Source: Phallus indusiatus
Taxonomy: Eukaryota > Basidiomycota > Agaricomycetes > Phallales > Phallaceae
Assembly (NCBI GenBank): GCA_027605045.1
Contig: JAQFWX010000040.1
Location: 62,001-126,000 of the forward strand
Reading direction: 5' to 3'
Length of the DNA stretch: 64,000 nucleotides
In this document: piece after piece, positions 45,026-55,136 of the stretch
How the letters are laid out: every line of letters begins with the position of its first letter
How positions within the stretch are numbered: position 1 is the first letter of the stretch
The notes under the pieces: model-generated
Databases searched by the model: none
Told to the model about the DNA's origin: nothing
Seen by the model: the letters and a program-made list of their open reading frames with translations, nothing else
Position numbers and translations under genes: made by a program

Positions 45026-48000
45026 TAGATGCACCCTCGTTGCCGACATCTAATAGATTCGACATTTTGTACATAGATCGCGAACAAAATGACACTTCTG
45101 ATTCGAATCTAACTACCCCTGCTGCATCCCCTGACAAACCCAAAGAACCGCCTCCACCTGCCACACGTTCTGTTTCTACCCCATGTATGCTGTCGCCTTC
45201 TCAACGTCGTGCATTGCCAAAGGAATACCGACTCGCAGCTACCGCAGGCACGCAGAAGCTAGAGATTCCAGTAGAGCTACAGAGTGTTGACACCGGAGCC
45301 CTGCTGCACAGCAAGGCCATGCTGGACACCGGGGCTAGCGGTATGTTCCTCGATCGCGACTTTGTCGAGAAACATCGGCTTCCCTCTGTACGCCTTGCTA
45401 AACCCATTCCCGTGTTTAACGTCGACGGTACGCCCAACCACGCTGGCTCTATCACCCACGTTGTCGACCTCGTTGTTCGCTTTCGGGATCACTCTGAACG
45501 CACCTTGTTCGCCGTTACCTCACTCAAGTATCCCGTTCTGTTTGGACTGCCGTGGTTCAAGGCTCACAATCCCGTCATAGACTACACAACTGGTCAAGTA
45601 GAGTTCATGCGCTGCAGCCCCAGCTGTCGGTCTTGTGCCCCACGCTGGCCAGCGGGTAAGCTCTCTAAGCGCGCTTTCCAACAGATCCGACGCGCACCTC
45701 TGCCAGAGCTCGACGACACTGAGGCCGATGATCCTGACATACCAGACCTGGTCGACGTCGAGTCTGAGATTGAAGAGGGTGATCGACTGTTCGCGATATC
45801 TATGCTACCCGACGAGCCCGACACTCACCGCATATATGCCACCGAGACCATCTCCCAGCGACTGGCTCGAGCTCACGCCAACAACGCGGACGCACCAGCA
45901 CCCAAAGGTTTTCGGGATATCGTGCCAGAGAGGTTCCACGACTTTGCCGACATTTTCTCGAAGGAGTCGTTCGACTCGTTGCCGCAATCGAAGAAGTGGG
46001 ACCACCCGATAGAGCTTGTGCCAGGTTCTGAGCCCAAGTCGTGCAAGATCTACCCGTTGTCACCCAACGAGCAGGCCGAGTTAGACGCGTTTCTAGAAGA
46101 AAACCTTGCGTCTGGACGAATCCGACCCTCCAAGTCGCCCATGGCGTCCCCGGTATTCTTCATTAAGAAGAAAGATGGCTCTCTTCGTCTCATCCAGGAC
46201 TATCGGGCATTGAACGCTATGACGATTAAGAACCGTTACCCGCTGCCCCTGATCTCAGAGCTCATCAACAAATTGCAAGGTGCCCGGTACTTTACCAAGC
46301 TGGACGTGCGCTGGGGTTACAACAATGTGCGGATAAAGGAAGGAGACGAGTGGAAGGCTGCTTTCCGCACCAACCGCGGCCTTTTCGAACCTCTGGTAAT
46401 GTTCTTTGGTCTCACAAATAGCCCTGCGACCTTCCAGACAATGATGAACGAGATCTTCGAGGACATGATCTCGGAAGGTGTCGTTGCCGTCTACATCGAC
46501 GACATTCTCATCTATACTCGGGATCGGGAACAACATGACCAGGTAACACGACGCGTTCTCGAACGTCTCCGCGAGCACAAGCTGTATCTCAAGGCTGAGA
46601 AGTGCGAGTTCTGCCGGACTAAGATCGAGTACTTGGGTGTTGTCATTTCCGAGAACACAGTCAAGATGGATCCCACGAAAGTCTCGGGTGTCAGAGACTG
46701 GCCCATCCCGAAGAACGTCACTGAGGTTCAGTCCTTCTTGGGCTTCGCCAACTTCTACCGTCGGTTTATCAAGGATTTCGCACGTATTGCCAATCCCATG
46801 TTCGGGTTAACCAAGAAAGATACACCCTTCGTCTGGTCCGACACTTGTCAGCATGCTTTCGATACTCTGAAGTCGTCGATCACCTCTGCCCCCATTCTTC
46901 TCATTCCCAACCCCGCTAATCCTTACCGGGTTGAAGCAGACAGCTCCGACTTTGCAACAGGCGCGGTTCTCTCACAGTTGTCGAACGAGGACGGTAAATG
47001 GCACCCAGTTGCGTTCTTCTCGAAGGCCCTCAGCCCTGTCGAACGCAACTACGAGATTCACGACAAGGAGATGCTCGCTATCATACGATCTTTAGAGGAA
47101 TGGCGACACTTTCTCGAAGGCGCATCTCACCCTATCGACATACGGACTGATCACAAGAATCTCGAGTATCTCATGTCCGCGCGTAACCTCAATCGTCGTC
47201 AAGCTAGATGGTCAGTATATCTCTCGCGATTCGACTTCACCCTACAGCATATACCGGGCAAGTCGATGGGGAAACCTGATGGCCTATCCCGCCGCCCAGA
47301 TCATGGCTCGGGAAAGGACGACAATCGTGGCGTCACCCTAATCCGACCCGAAATGTTTGCAATCAATGCTCTGCAAACATTCCGCCTTAAAGGGGAGGAG
47401 GAGGACTTGCTACGCCAGATTCGCAAGGCCAATCGGGAAGGCAAGGTCGAAGATAGCGTTTCCAAAGCCGTTGCAACACTTCGTGCACTGGGTGGTCGTT
47501 CAGCTCACTCATCGGAATGGTTTGAAGACCAGGACCTCCTCTATTATCGCGGCAAGGTTTACGTGCCAAACGTCGACGAGCTGCGTCGGAAAATCCTTTC
47601 CAGGCACCACGACACCAAACTCGGTGGTCACCCGGGTCGTTTCAAGACCCTCGAGCTCGTTTCGCGCACCTTCTGGTGGCCAGGTGTCTCCAGGTATGTC
47701 CAACGCTACGTCGAGGCCTGCGACATGTGTCTACGTACGAAACCCCTCGTCATGCTCCCTATGGCCTTCTCCGACCCACAGAAGTGCCAAGTCGACCCTG
47801 GGAACACATCTCAGTCGACTTCATCGTGGAGCTGCCAGAATCCAACGGTTTCGACGCGATCCTCTCTGTCGTCGACTCTCTCACCAAACGGGTTCATTTC
47901 GTGCCGACATTTACGACACTTGACGCGACAGGTCTAGCCCGTCTGTACCTTCAACACGTCTGGAAGCTCCATGGTCTCCCCATGAAGGTGATCTCTGACA

Positions 48001-48964
48001 GAGGTCCCCAGTTCGCGTCCCGCTTCACACAGGAGCTTTCTAGGCTCCTTGGCATACGGCTTGCACCCTCTACGGCATATCATCCTCAAACCGATGGTCA
48101 GACGGAGCGTGTCAACGCAGAAGTTGAACAATACCTTCGACTTTTCACCTCTGAGCGGCAGGACGACTGGGACCAGATACTGCCTTTGGCTGAGTTCGCA
48201 TATAACAACCACGTACACTCAGCAACGCGCGCGACACCGTTCGAGCTTGACACTGGACGACATCCCCGTATGGGATTCGAACCGCTGGTTGCCGACTCGA
48301 AGATCGAATCTGTCAACGAGTTCAAGACGCGTATGGAGTCGACGATAGAGGAAGCCAAGGCCGCCATAGCCAAGTCGAAGGACGAGATGGCCAAGTATTA
48401 CGATCGGAAACACATCCCGGCACCTGAATACAAGGTTGGCGACAAGGTATACCTCGATTCGAGCGACATTCGTACCACCAGGCCCTCCGCCAAGTTATCG
48501 CATCGGTACTTAGGGCCTTTTCCGATAGTCAGCAAGGTCGGGTCGCACGCATATAAGCTGCGTTTACCACTGTCGATGTCAAGGCTTCATCCAGTATTCC
48601 ACGTCGGGAAGTTGCGTCCAAAGGTTGAAGATACAATCCCGGGTCGTCGCGTCAAGGCTCCCCACCTCCAGAGGTCAGAGATGACGGTGAGCACTACGTC
48701 GTGGAACGGATTTTGGACAGTCGTGTATTCCGGAGACGACTCGAATATAAGGTGCGTTGGGAAGGCTATGGTCCCGAGCATGATCAATGGGAACCCGAGT
48801 CGAATATTGCAGCCCCAGATCTCATTAGGCAGTTCCACCGTGAGCACCCGAGTGCGCCGCGCTCGATAAATGGTCTCCTTTTCCATCGTCGCCCTCGGTT
48901 CGATTTCTCCAAGTTGCAAGCATCATTAGTCGAAGCTACAGGCGTCGGGACGCCGCCTCGTTGA
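45022..48964 (+). pseudogene. A2 pol with two single-base deletions
   Basis: Same domains as A1 pol. Frame breaks near 47742 (A2 AAACCCCTCGTC, A1 AAACCGTCTCGTC), inside the integrase zinc region after CDMCLRTKP, and near 48660 (A2 GGCTCCCCACC, A1 GGCTCCACCACC), just before the chromodomain. The three open parts are 45022-47737, from about 47745 to 48658, and about 48665-48964. Protease DTGASG and RT YIDDILIYT are present in the first part. Confidence 0.92.
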
Positions 48965-48972
48965 AGGGGTGG

Positions 48973-49356
48973 TGTCAGGGTACGCTACCGCGTCCCCTCA
49001 TTTATTATCATCGGTATATATCTATTTCTATCTTATTTATATTTCCCGTGCATTTCCTCTACCATCCGTTTATTCTCTCCGTCCATATTTCACCTTCTCT
49101 GCTCGCGCGCTGCGCGCCGACACGGCGTGATGCCCGTGACATCACGTCGCTTAGGCTCGGCTTGGGCGCCTGGCACTTAGCTGTGCCAGGGCCGCACGCC
49201 GCGTCGTCGTTTTATGTATATAGTAGCTGTACCTAGAGTGAGGGTCCCTAAGCTTGTTCTCTTAGGATCCCCTCCCTCTAGGTGAGTAGTGTAGTTACCT
49301 TCCAATATATTTACTTAGGATCCCCTCCCTCTAGTGTGAGCTGAGTAGCCCTAACA
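48973..49356 (+). repeat. 3' LTR of A2
   Basis: 384 bp, uninterrupted. TATA box 49217-49223, predicted RNA start AAGCTTGTTCT at 49250-49260 (33 nt from the TATA start). Ends CCCTAACA before the TSD GATAA. Confidence 0.95.
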
Positions 49357-49506
49357 GATAACCTTGTTAGGTTCTATTAATGGGATATGATGATTTACAT
49401 CCCTAAATGGAGGGAGTCTATTCGGCACTGGCCCGAATAAGTCGTTGTACTCCTCCTTCCAGTACTCGCGTAGCGCGGGTAGGTTCTCATCCTTAAGTTC
49501 CGGTAC
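49357..49506 (-). CDS. Element I pol, first part of reverse transcriptase
   Basis: Fifty codons after an in-frame TGA, ending IEPNKVI at the A2 insertion site and continuing in frame at 36934 with RYRLPKCPDALKPLL, the usual start of a gypsy RT fingers region. No ATG at its start. Confidence 0.8.
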
Positions 49507-50151
49507 TCAGATCTTCCGTCTCACTGCTACTGCGTTAGACGTAGTGGTTATGGGGCGTGCTGATGCTATGGCTAAGCTTTCACTTAACTCGGTGGGCTCG
49601 TCCGTGGTGTTAGGTATTTCAGTGAACCGTTCCACTGGAGTGATTACTCCTCCATCCCGGGTGATTATTCCGTTGCCAAAATCCAGGCAGATGTCATACC
49701 TTTTCAGGAATGGTACGCCAATTATGACATCGTAGTAGTCAATGTTGACTATATCAAAGTATTCTAATACACTAATATCCCCAAATTCTATTCGGGTATA
49801 CGTTCCGTACTGTATTACGGACTTACTTCCTTTCACTGCGAGCTGCAGTGATACTGGCTTATCCAGTTTGAATGTCTTCGCTCCAGTCGTGAGCGAGAAT
49901 GATGGTGACATTATCATGCCTTGACATCCACTGTCAATCAAACAATGCGCTAATTGGCCGTTTACGAGCCAGTAACCCTCTAGAGGTTTTATTGATTCTT
50001 TATCACGCTTTGGAGCCCTTGACTTAGGTCTCATCGTGTGGTCATACAGGGGTTCTTCCTGTGACTTAATCGTCCCAATGGTGGACGAGCCTTGTTTGAT
50101 AACAAGTAGTCTTCTTTCATCATAACCGTGGTCTTCGGTTATCACCATCAT
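49507..50151 (-). CDS. Element I protease region of pol
   Basis: 214 codons. The aspartic protease motif reads LIDSGCQGMIMS (D-S-G instead of D-T-G), followed by YYDVIIGVPFLKRYDI, the second conserved region of gypsy proteases. The ATG overlaps the gag stop (ATGATGG). An in-frame TGA after RRKI separates it from the reverse transcriptase; the frame continues open on the other side. Confidence 0.8.
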   Translation of the reverse strand: MMVITEDHGYDERRLLVIKQGSSTIGTIKSQEEPLYDHTMRPKSRAPKRDKESIKPLEGYWLVNGQLAHCLIDSGCQGMIMSPSFSLTTGAKTFKLDKPVSLQLAVKGSKSVIQYGTYTRIEFGDISVLEYFDIVNIDYYDVIIGVPFLKRYDICLDFGNGIITRDGGVITPVERFTEIPNTTDEPTELSESLAIASARPITTTSNAVAVRRKI

Positions 50152-52700
50152 GTATGCGCCTGCTGCGTCTTCGTTCTCGTCCCACTCATAGTGGTCCCCT
50201 CCCCGTAGTCCGCTGCTTCCGCGGTGTCTTGACCTTGTTCAGCGTCATCATACTGTGGGGATTCCTCCACTTCTAGTATGTTAACTCCCGTTTCTTCCTC
50301 TATAATTGCGTCGAGCAGCTCGTCCGCATCGTCTTCATCTTCCTCCTCAACGTGCATTACGTTAGCACGTACCTGTCCCTTTCTAGGGCATTGTGGTCTT
50401 AGGTGGCCAGTCTGTCCACATTCATAGCACTTCAGCACAGTGCTACTGCTTCGGGCTTGCGTTCCTGAGCTGACTGGTCGAGTTGTCGTGGTAGTCGACG
50501 CTCTCGCCGGCTTAGTCGTACTGCTCGTCGCTGGTCTTACAGCTAGCGCGTTGCTAGTTGTGGTCGTACGGGGAATAGTCCTCGTGGGTATACCGCTTGG
50601 TTTGATTTTAGCGCGGTAGTTGTTCTCTTGAGCTTGTCTGGCCAAGCTTGAATGGGTACCCGTTGATTTTACGGGTGTCTGACGTTGAGCTAGTATTGAC
50701 TTATTATAGTCCCATGCTTGCTCTATGTCGTTCGCGGCTATGTACAGCCGTCGAATTGATGAGTTTTCGGCCAGGAATCCCCTCTTGGTGACTTCACTGC
50801 GAATTCTCTCATCAAGTCCTTCTAAGAACTTTCGTTTGAAGGTGTATCTGTCCGGTGGATGGACTAGACGTGCTGCGAATTTCAACAGTTCACTCATGTA
50901 CCGGTGTACGCTCCTTGCACCTTGCTTCGCGTGATCGAAGTTATGTGCAGACTGGTTCTTGCTTGTAGGTGACAAGAACATATTGTGCATCCTTCGGAAC
51001 AGTCTTACCAAGTCCCAACCCTTGGTTGAACGACCTCCTCGTTCTACGTGCTCCACAAACCATTCGTGTGCCTCTCCATCTAGTCGCATACCGACTACGG
51101 CTATATGTGCTTCGACGTACGCTGCGCCGAGTAGGTTATTCAGCCTCAACCATCTGAGGATAGAGGTCACGAACTTCTCAAAGTCTTCAGGCTTTGATGA
51201 TCCGCTATACATAACGGATAATGGCATCTTTGCACCCGCTTTCGCAAGTGGGGACGCTGATACTACTACATCCTTGCACTCCTCTAGTGCTTCTTGCACC
51301 ATGACAATTATCCCCTCGTCTTCCCGAACTCTTCTAAACCTCTTTGTGGGTTTATGTCTATCTTCTCGGTCGTCAAATGGGGTTTCCCTCATTTCACGTT
51401 CGAAGTATCCGCGATCGTACGCTTCTTCTTCGTCGTCTGACGAGTCCTCGTCATCATAGTATTTGGGCATGAAGGGCCCAGCGTTACTCTCCGGTATATC
51501 TCGGAGGTCTTCTCTCATTTGCTCGTACTGATCCCTGGCAGATGTTGCTCTTCTCCTGGGTACAACCGGTGCTCTGGTTGTCGGGGACGTTGCAGGAGCG
51601 TGTGCTTGACCGGCGTTTGTTGGTGGGCCAGGATGTATTGTTGACGGTCCTGGTTGCGCTGCAGTCTGAGCGGGCGCCGAGCGATTAGGGAGGTCTTGCT
51701 CAAAGATGATGCCAGGTCGTTGGCCAGCTTCCATTTCTCGGTTGCTTTTAGCCAGTTCAGTGCGTGCTGCTCGCACTTCCTGCAGGTCTTCCTGCATGTC
51801 GACATACGGTTCTTGCCTACTAACCTTCCCTTGTAACGCAGTTGTGCGTTTGTCTAATGCTTCGGAACGTTTTTCCCGTGCCAGTTGCGCTGCCTCAGCG
51901 GCCATCCTTTCCAGGTCTTTCGCTGACTCTTCCAGCTCTGCAGCTGAAGGATTACTCTTATCACGCGGTCCTTGACCCGCGTTGACTTGTCTGGTAGATT
52001 GATCTTCCAGGTAGTCACGAGTTGCCACGAACTCTGGTGGGGTACGTCGGCTGTTTCGACGTGATCTATCCAGCTCAGCTCGTCCTCTCTCTATCTCTGC
52101 GGCTGCGTCATCTGCTGCTCGCGTGGGTCTGATGGGTGTGCTGGTCGCTGCTGGTTGTGCAGAAGGTAGGTCCTGTAACACTGAATGTAGTGTTTCCGCG
52201 TGTACCGCGTACTGTTGTGTGGGTTGACGTGTTATACCGGGGGTCGGTGCTGCCGATGGAGCTCTGGGCGTCGCTGGCAATGCTGGCGTGTTTGCCATTG
52301 TCTTTACCGTCGCCTGCGCGTTGTCCATTACTGGGGCCAGTATTGTCGTGCTGGTTCTATTGTCGTCTCGTGCACGACCTTTCCCTTTCACCGTTGTCCA
52401 CGGTTCTTCTTCATCGGGTATTACGGCTGCATCTAGTCGTACTAACATATCACCGACGTCTTGTCCCGGTGTATCACCTCTTACGAGGTCATGGATCATC
52501 CTTTTTGCATCCTCAATCATCTTACGTGGTAGGACTACCTCGTCTTTTCCGAGGTTGGACTTATGAGATCTGGTCGATTTCACTGATTCACCTGATTCGC
52601 TCCGCGCTGGTGAAGCTTGTCTCGATCCTTGTCTCGATCCTTGTCTAGATCGATTCGCGTGGTCCGCGACTAGTGTTTCAAACAATGCTGCATCTATCAC
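50148..52700 (-). CDS. Element I gag (850 codons)
   Basis: Long gag. N-terminal 300 residues are polar with Gln/Arg/Glu-rich, coiled-coil-like stretches (about 250-340). The central capsid-like region (about 495-680) contains PEDFEKFVTSILRWL and HRYMSELLKFAARL. A CCHC zinc knuckle (CYECGQTGHLRPQC) precedes an acidic tail. The frame as read begins with GTG; an ATG at 52798 (MPPKSNKKSK) is one frame off through an A-run, so a one-base loss at the start is likely, or initiation is elsewhere. Overlaps the protease frame by four bases. Confidence 0.85.
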   Translation of the reverse strand: MIDAALFETLVADHANRSRQGSRQGSRQASPARSESGESVKSTRSHKSNLGKDEVVLPRKMIEDAKRMIHDLVRGDTPGQDVGDMLVRLDAAVIPDEEEPWTTVKGKGRARDDNRTSTTILAPVMDNAQATVKTMANTPALPATPRAPSAAPTPGITRQPTQQYAVHAETLHSVLQDLPSAQPAATSTPIRPTRAADDAAAEIERGRAELDRSRRNSRRTPPEFVATRDYLEDQSTRQVNAGQGPRDKSNPSAAELEESAKDLERMAAEAAQLAREKRSEALDKRTTALQGKVSRQEPYVDMQEDLQEVRAARTELAKSNREMEAGQRPGIIFEQDLPNRSAPAQTAAQPGPSTIHPGPPTNAGQAHAPATSPTTRAPVVPRRRATSARDQYEQMREDLRDIPESNAGPFMPKYYDDEDSSDDEEEAYDRGYFEREMRETPFDDREDRHKPTKRFRRVREDEGIIVMVQEALEECKDVVVSASPLAKAGAKMPLSVMYSGSSKPEDFEKFVTSILRWLRLNNLLGAAYVEAHIAVVGMRLDGEAHEWFVEHVERGGRSTKGWDLVRLFRRMHNMFLSPTSKNQSAHNFDHAKQGARSVHRYMSELLKFAARLVHPPDRYTFKRKFLEGLDERIRSEVTKRGFLAENSSIRRLYIAANDIEQAWDYNKSILAQRQTPVKSTGTHSSLARQAQENNYRAKIKPSGIPTRTIPRTTTTSNALAVRPATSSTTKPARASTTTTTRPVSSGTQARSSSTVLKCYECGQTGHLRPQCPRKGQVRANVMHVEEEDEDDADELLDAIIEEETGVNILEVEESPQYDDAEQGQDTAEAADYGEGTTMSGTRTKTQQAHT

Positions 52701-52875
52701 AACAGTATCACCTGCTCGTGCAGATGTGGATGGACCGCCTTCGGTAGGTGGTGGTTCGCCTACGTTCTTTTTGACTTCTTGTTGCTTTTAGGAGGCATAT
52801 CCTCTCTCACTATAAACTAGCAAATACGATTGGCGTATTTTGGAAATTGTAACGCCGTTTAGGTGTTAAAAAAGA

Positions 52876-53139
52876 TGTAACGTTTCGTTACAGTTTACGA
52901 TTAGCCCGGTTCTTACGGACTCACAACAAACAGTATAAAGCTGTATATTTGCAAGTGCAGGTAAGAAAGGCTGCCGGCGCCTTTACCGTTACGCGGTATT
53001 TACTGGTGTGACGGCGCCTATGTACATTACATAATACTAGGTACTTGTGCAGACGACGATCGTCTGCATGCAATTGTATATATATACTAATATGTACTAT
53101 GGGTAATAGTAGTCCGCTGGTCATAGCGGAACCGTTACA
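52876..53139 (-). repeat. 5' LTR of element I
   Basis: 264 bp, same ends as 31617-31880. Followed (in element orientation) by a T-run and AACACC; no TGG-type primer-binding site was recognised. Confidence 0.92.
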
Positions 53140-53282
53140 CAAGTAGAGAAAGTGGAATAGAGACAGAGGGAGCAAACGGAGGATGAAGATAATATATGGG
53201 AAATATAAATAAAGTAGAGGGAAATATATACCGATGATAATAAATGAGGAAAAATGAGGGGACGCGGTAGCGTACCCTGACA
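53140..53282 (-). mobile_element. Solo A-family LTR, right part
   Basis: Completes the LTR begun at 31356: starts with the duplicated CAAGT and ends GGGACGCGGTAGCGTACCCTGACA. TSD GTTGT follows at 53283-53287. Confidence 0.92.
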
Positions 53283-53722
53283 GTTGTCACGGGTGATAGG
53301 GCGTAGAAACTTTATCAGTTCTCGGAATTCTGGCTTTTCGACAAGCCTAAATGCCTACAAGTAAAAATAGAAACATGAGTTGCAAAGCTGGAATGAGAGG
53401 TAACCGTCAATGCTACCTGGTCATCTGATACGACTAATTTGACAATTTGTTCCAGCAGCCGTTGTGGCGTGTAGATAGGATTGCGCTTAACAAATGTGTC
53501 GAGTGTTCTGAAGTATTCCGTTATAACAAGCTACGGCATGACGAAGTTGCGACTGATTGCTTACGCTTGTGTTGTCCCATCATCCATAGTAGCTGGCAGG
53601 GCTCGAACATTCAGCTGGATGTTGTGTTCCCAGCAGAGATCTAGATACCTAGTATAATGACTTTTGAATCTGCAAATCATTAGCATCAAAAAGAGTACTT
53701 TAAATGTGATTTCACTAACTGA
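53283..53722 (-). pseudogene. hAT transposase gene, fragment 2
   Basis: Three exons on the minus strand: 53565..53669, 53417..53507 and 53283..53354, with GT-AG introns and consistent phases. They encode HYTRYLDLCWEHNI, PQRLLEQIVKLVVSDDQ and AFRLVEKPEFRELIKFLRP, the conserved upstream half of fungal hAT transposases (VENPEFRELLxxLRP type). Fragment 1 joins at 54468 across a solo LTR that landed at a splice donor; fragment 3 joins at 31355. Confidence 0.78.
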
Positions 53723-54467
53723 TGTCAGGGTACGCTACCGCCGTCTCTCATTTTCCTATTTATTATCATCAGCATCATTTCATTTTTATTCCATTTATCA
53801 TTTCCGTATTTTAAGTTTACTTTCCGTTTCCTTGTTCTGTCTCTATTTCACTTTCTCTACTCACGCGCGTCGCGTGCTCATACCCGGTGTGATGCCCATG
53901 ACATCACATCGCTTAGGTTCGGCTTGAGCGCCTGGCACTTAGCTGTGCCAGGGCCGCACGCCGCTAAGGGTCTCAATGGGTAATGGGTATTGCGGGTAAT
54001 ACCCTTGGATACCCATACCCCCACCCGTGGATATTGCTACCCGTGGGTACAGGTACCCGGCGCTTATTTACCCGTATGGGTATGACTCTGAAAATGTGCA
54101 ATTTTAAGGGTACCCGTTTGTATATACACAATAATTATATAGTAAACTAAGCCAAACCTGCGGGTAATACCCGTACCCGCACAGGTACCCGCATAAGGGT
54201 ACCCGGCGCTTAAAATATCCGTTCGGGTATGGTATGAGATCTGTGACTGTCAATACCCGCGGATAGGGTACCCGTATCCGAGTGCCATACCCGTTGAGAT
54301 CCTTACACGCCGCGTTGTCGTTTTATGTATATAGTAGCTGTACCTAGAGTGAGGGTCCCTAAGCTTGTTCTCTTAGGATCCCCTCCCTCTAGGTGAGTAG
54401 TTAGTATTTCCTCAATATATATCCCTTAGGATCCCCTCCCTCTAGTGTGAGCTGAGTAGCCCTAACA
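53723..54467 (+). mobile_element. Solo A-family LTR interrupted by a hAT-like MITE
   Basis: TGTCAGGGTACGC...CCCTAACA, with TSD ACTGA (53718-53722) and ACCGA (54468-54472), one transition apart. Contains the MITE at 53965-54305. Keeps the TATA box and AAGCTTGTTCT. Confidence 0.9.
53965..54305. mobile_element. 341-bp hAT-like MITE rich in GGGTACCC words
   Basis: TIRs TAAGGGTCTCAATGGGTA and TAAGGATCTCAACGGGTA (right end, reverse complement), 8-bp TSD CACGCCGC (53957-53964 and 54306-54313). The interior has many copies of GGGTA / TACCC words on both strands, like hAT subterminal repeats. No coding capacity. Confidence 0.88.
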
Positions 54468-55136
54468 ACCGAGATATATGGGTGCGTAAGGAAGAGTTTC
54501 CACCTTTATACCATGTTTGCTTTTCATGTGGTTTTTCCCTGAAAACATGTTAGGAAGTGGTTTCAGCTTTGCAAATGGACGTACATGCAGATCAAGCAGA
54601 TGGATCCTTTGACTAGCTGGCCATCCAGCATCTGATTATCTGGCTTGAAAATAAGCCGGATGTCCGCGCTTTGATCACTTTTGGAGCGGGTCACCTTATC
54701 ATTATCATGAAGGTTAGTATGTATATCAACTACATTGGAAAAAGGAGCACTTACTTGACGATCCGCTTCGGCTAGACTTTCTAGGTGATCCAATGTTGAT
54801 TGGACACTTCCTTCCTCATCTGAAGAAGAGTGTAGCTCATGCTCCAGGGCCGTTACAGGAGTTTTCGACTTTTTCTGATGTTTATTTTTGCGAGGGTTCA
54901 CATTGTTGGACTTGGCTTTGCTTGCCACCTTTCGTTCCGTAGAGTTAGCTTTAGTAGTTGCAATCGTCCGGGCCCTGGTCCTTTGTGCAACAGAGCCCAA
55001 GCTGTCGGCTTGAGTCTACAAATCATGGTGAGTTTGAAATAATATATCAAGTGTTTGTTAAACTCACCAAAACTTTCTGAGATGCATTGGCTTCATCAGA
55101 TGGAGAGTTAAGCCATTCGATGTTCGCGGTGTCCAT
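54468..55136 (-). pseudogene. hAT transposase gene, fragment 1 (N-terminus)
   Basis: Exons 55068..55136, 54755..55015, 54585..54694 and 54468..54538 on the minus strand, starting with ATG at 55136. Encodes a basic Lys/Arg-rich N-terminus (KNKHQKKSKTP), then SADIRLIFKPDNQ...CLICM and KGGNSSLRTHIS, the zinc-binding (BED-like) region of fungal hAT transposases with CxxC and THxxxH-type ligands. The solo LTR at 53723-54467 cuts it at the next splice donor. Confidence 0.75.

Larger units (their letters stand above)
36940..49356 (+). mobile_element. Chromovirus A2 (Ty3/gypsy), interrupted by A1 in its 5' LTR
   Basis: 5' LTR is split: 36940-37207 and 43430-43550. 3' LTR 48973-49356. TSD GATAA at 36935-36939 and 49357-49361. 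About 6.2 kb without A1. Contains gag (43716-45025) and pol (45022-48964), both broken by single-base deletions. The 5' and 3' LTRs differ at few positions (for example near the CTCTGCT...GCGCGCTGCGC stretch), so the insertion is young. Confidence 0.95.
31617..53139 (-). mobile_element. Ty3/gypsy element I, carrying nested A2 and A1
   Basis: Two 264-bp LTRs (31617-31880 and 52876-53139), TGTAACG...CGTTACA, nearly identical (one difference noticed). Flanked by CAAGT. Without the nested 12.4 kb it is about 9.1 kb. Order in minus orientation: 5' LTR, gag (52700-50148), protease (50151-49507), reverse transcriptase (interrupted by A2), RNase H, integrase, chromodomain (to 33878), extra open frames (33740-32026), purine-rich tract (CGGGGGAGGA) against the 3' LTR. 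No tRNA-type primer-binding site recognised after the 5' LTR. Confidence 0.93.
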
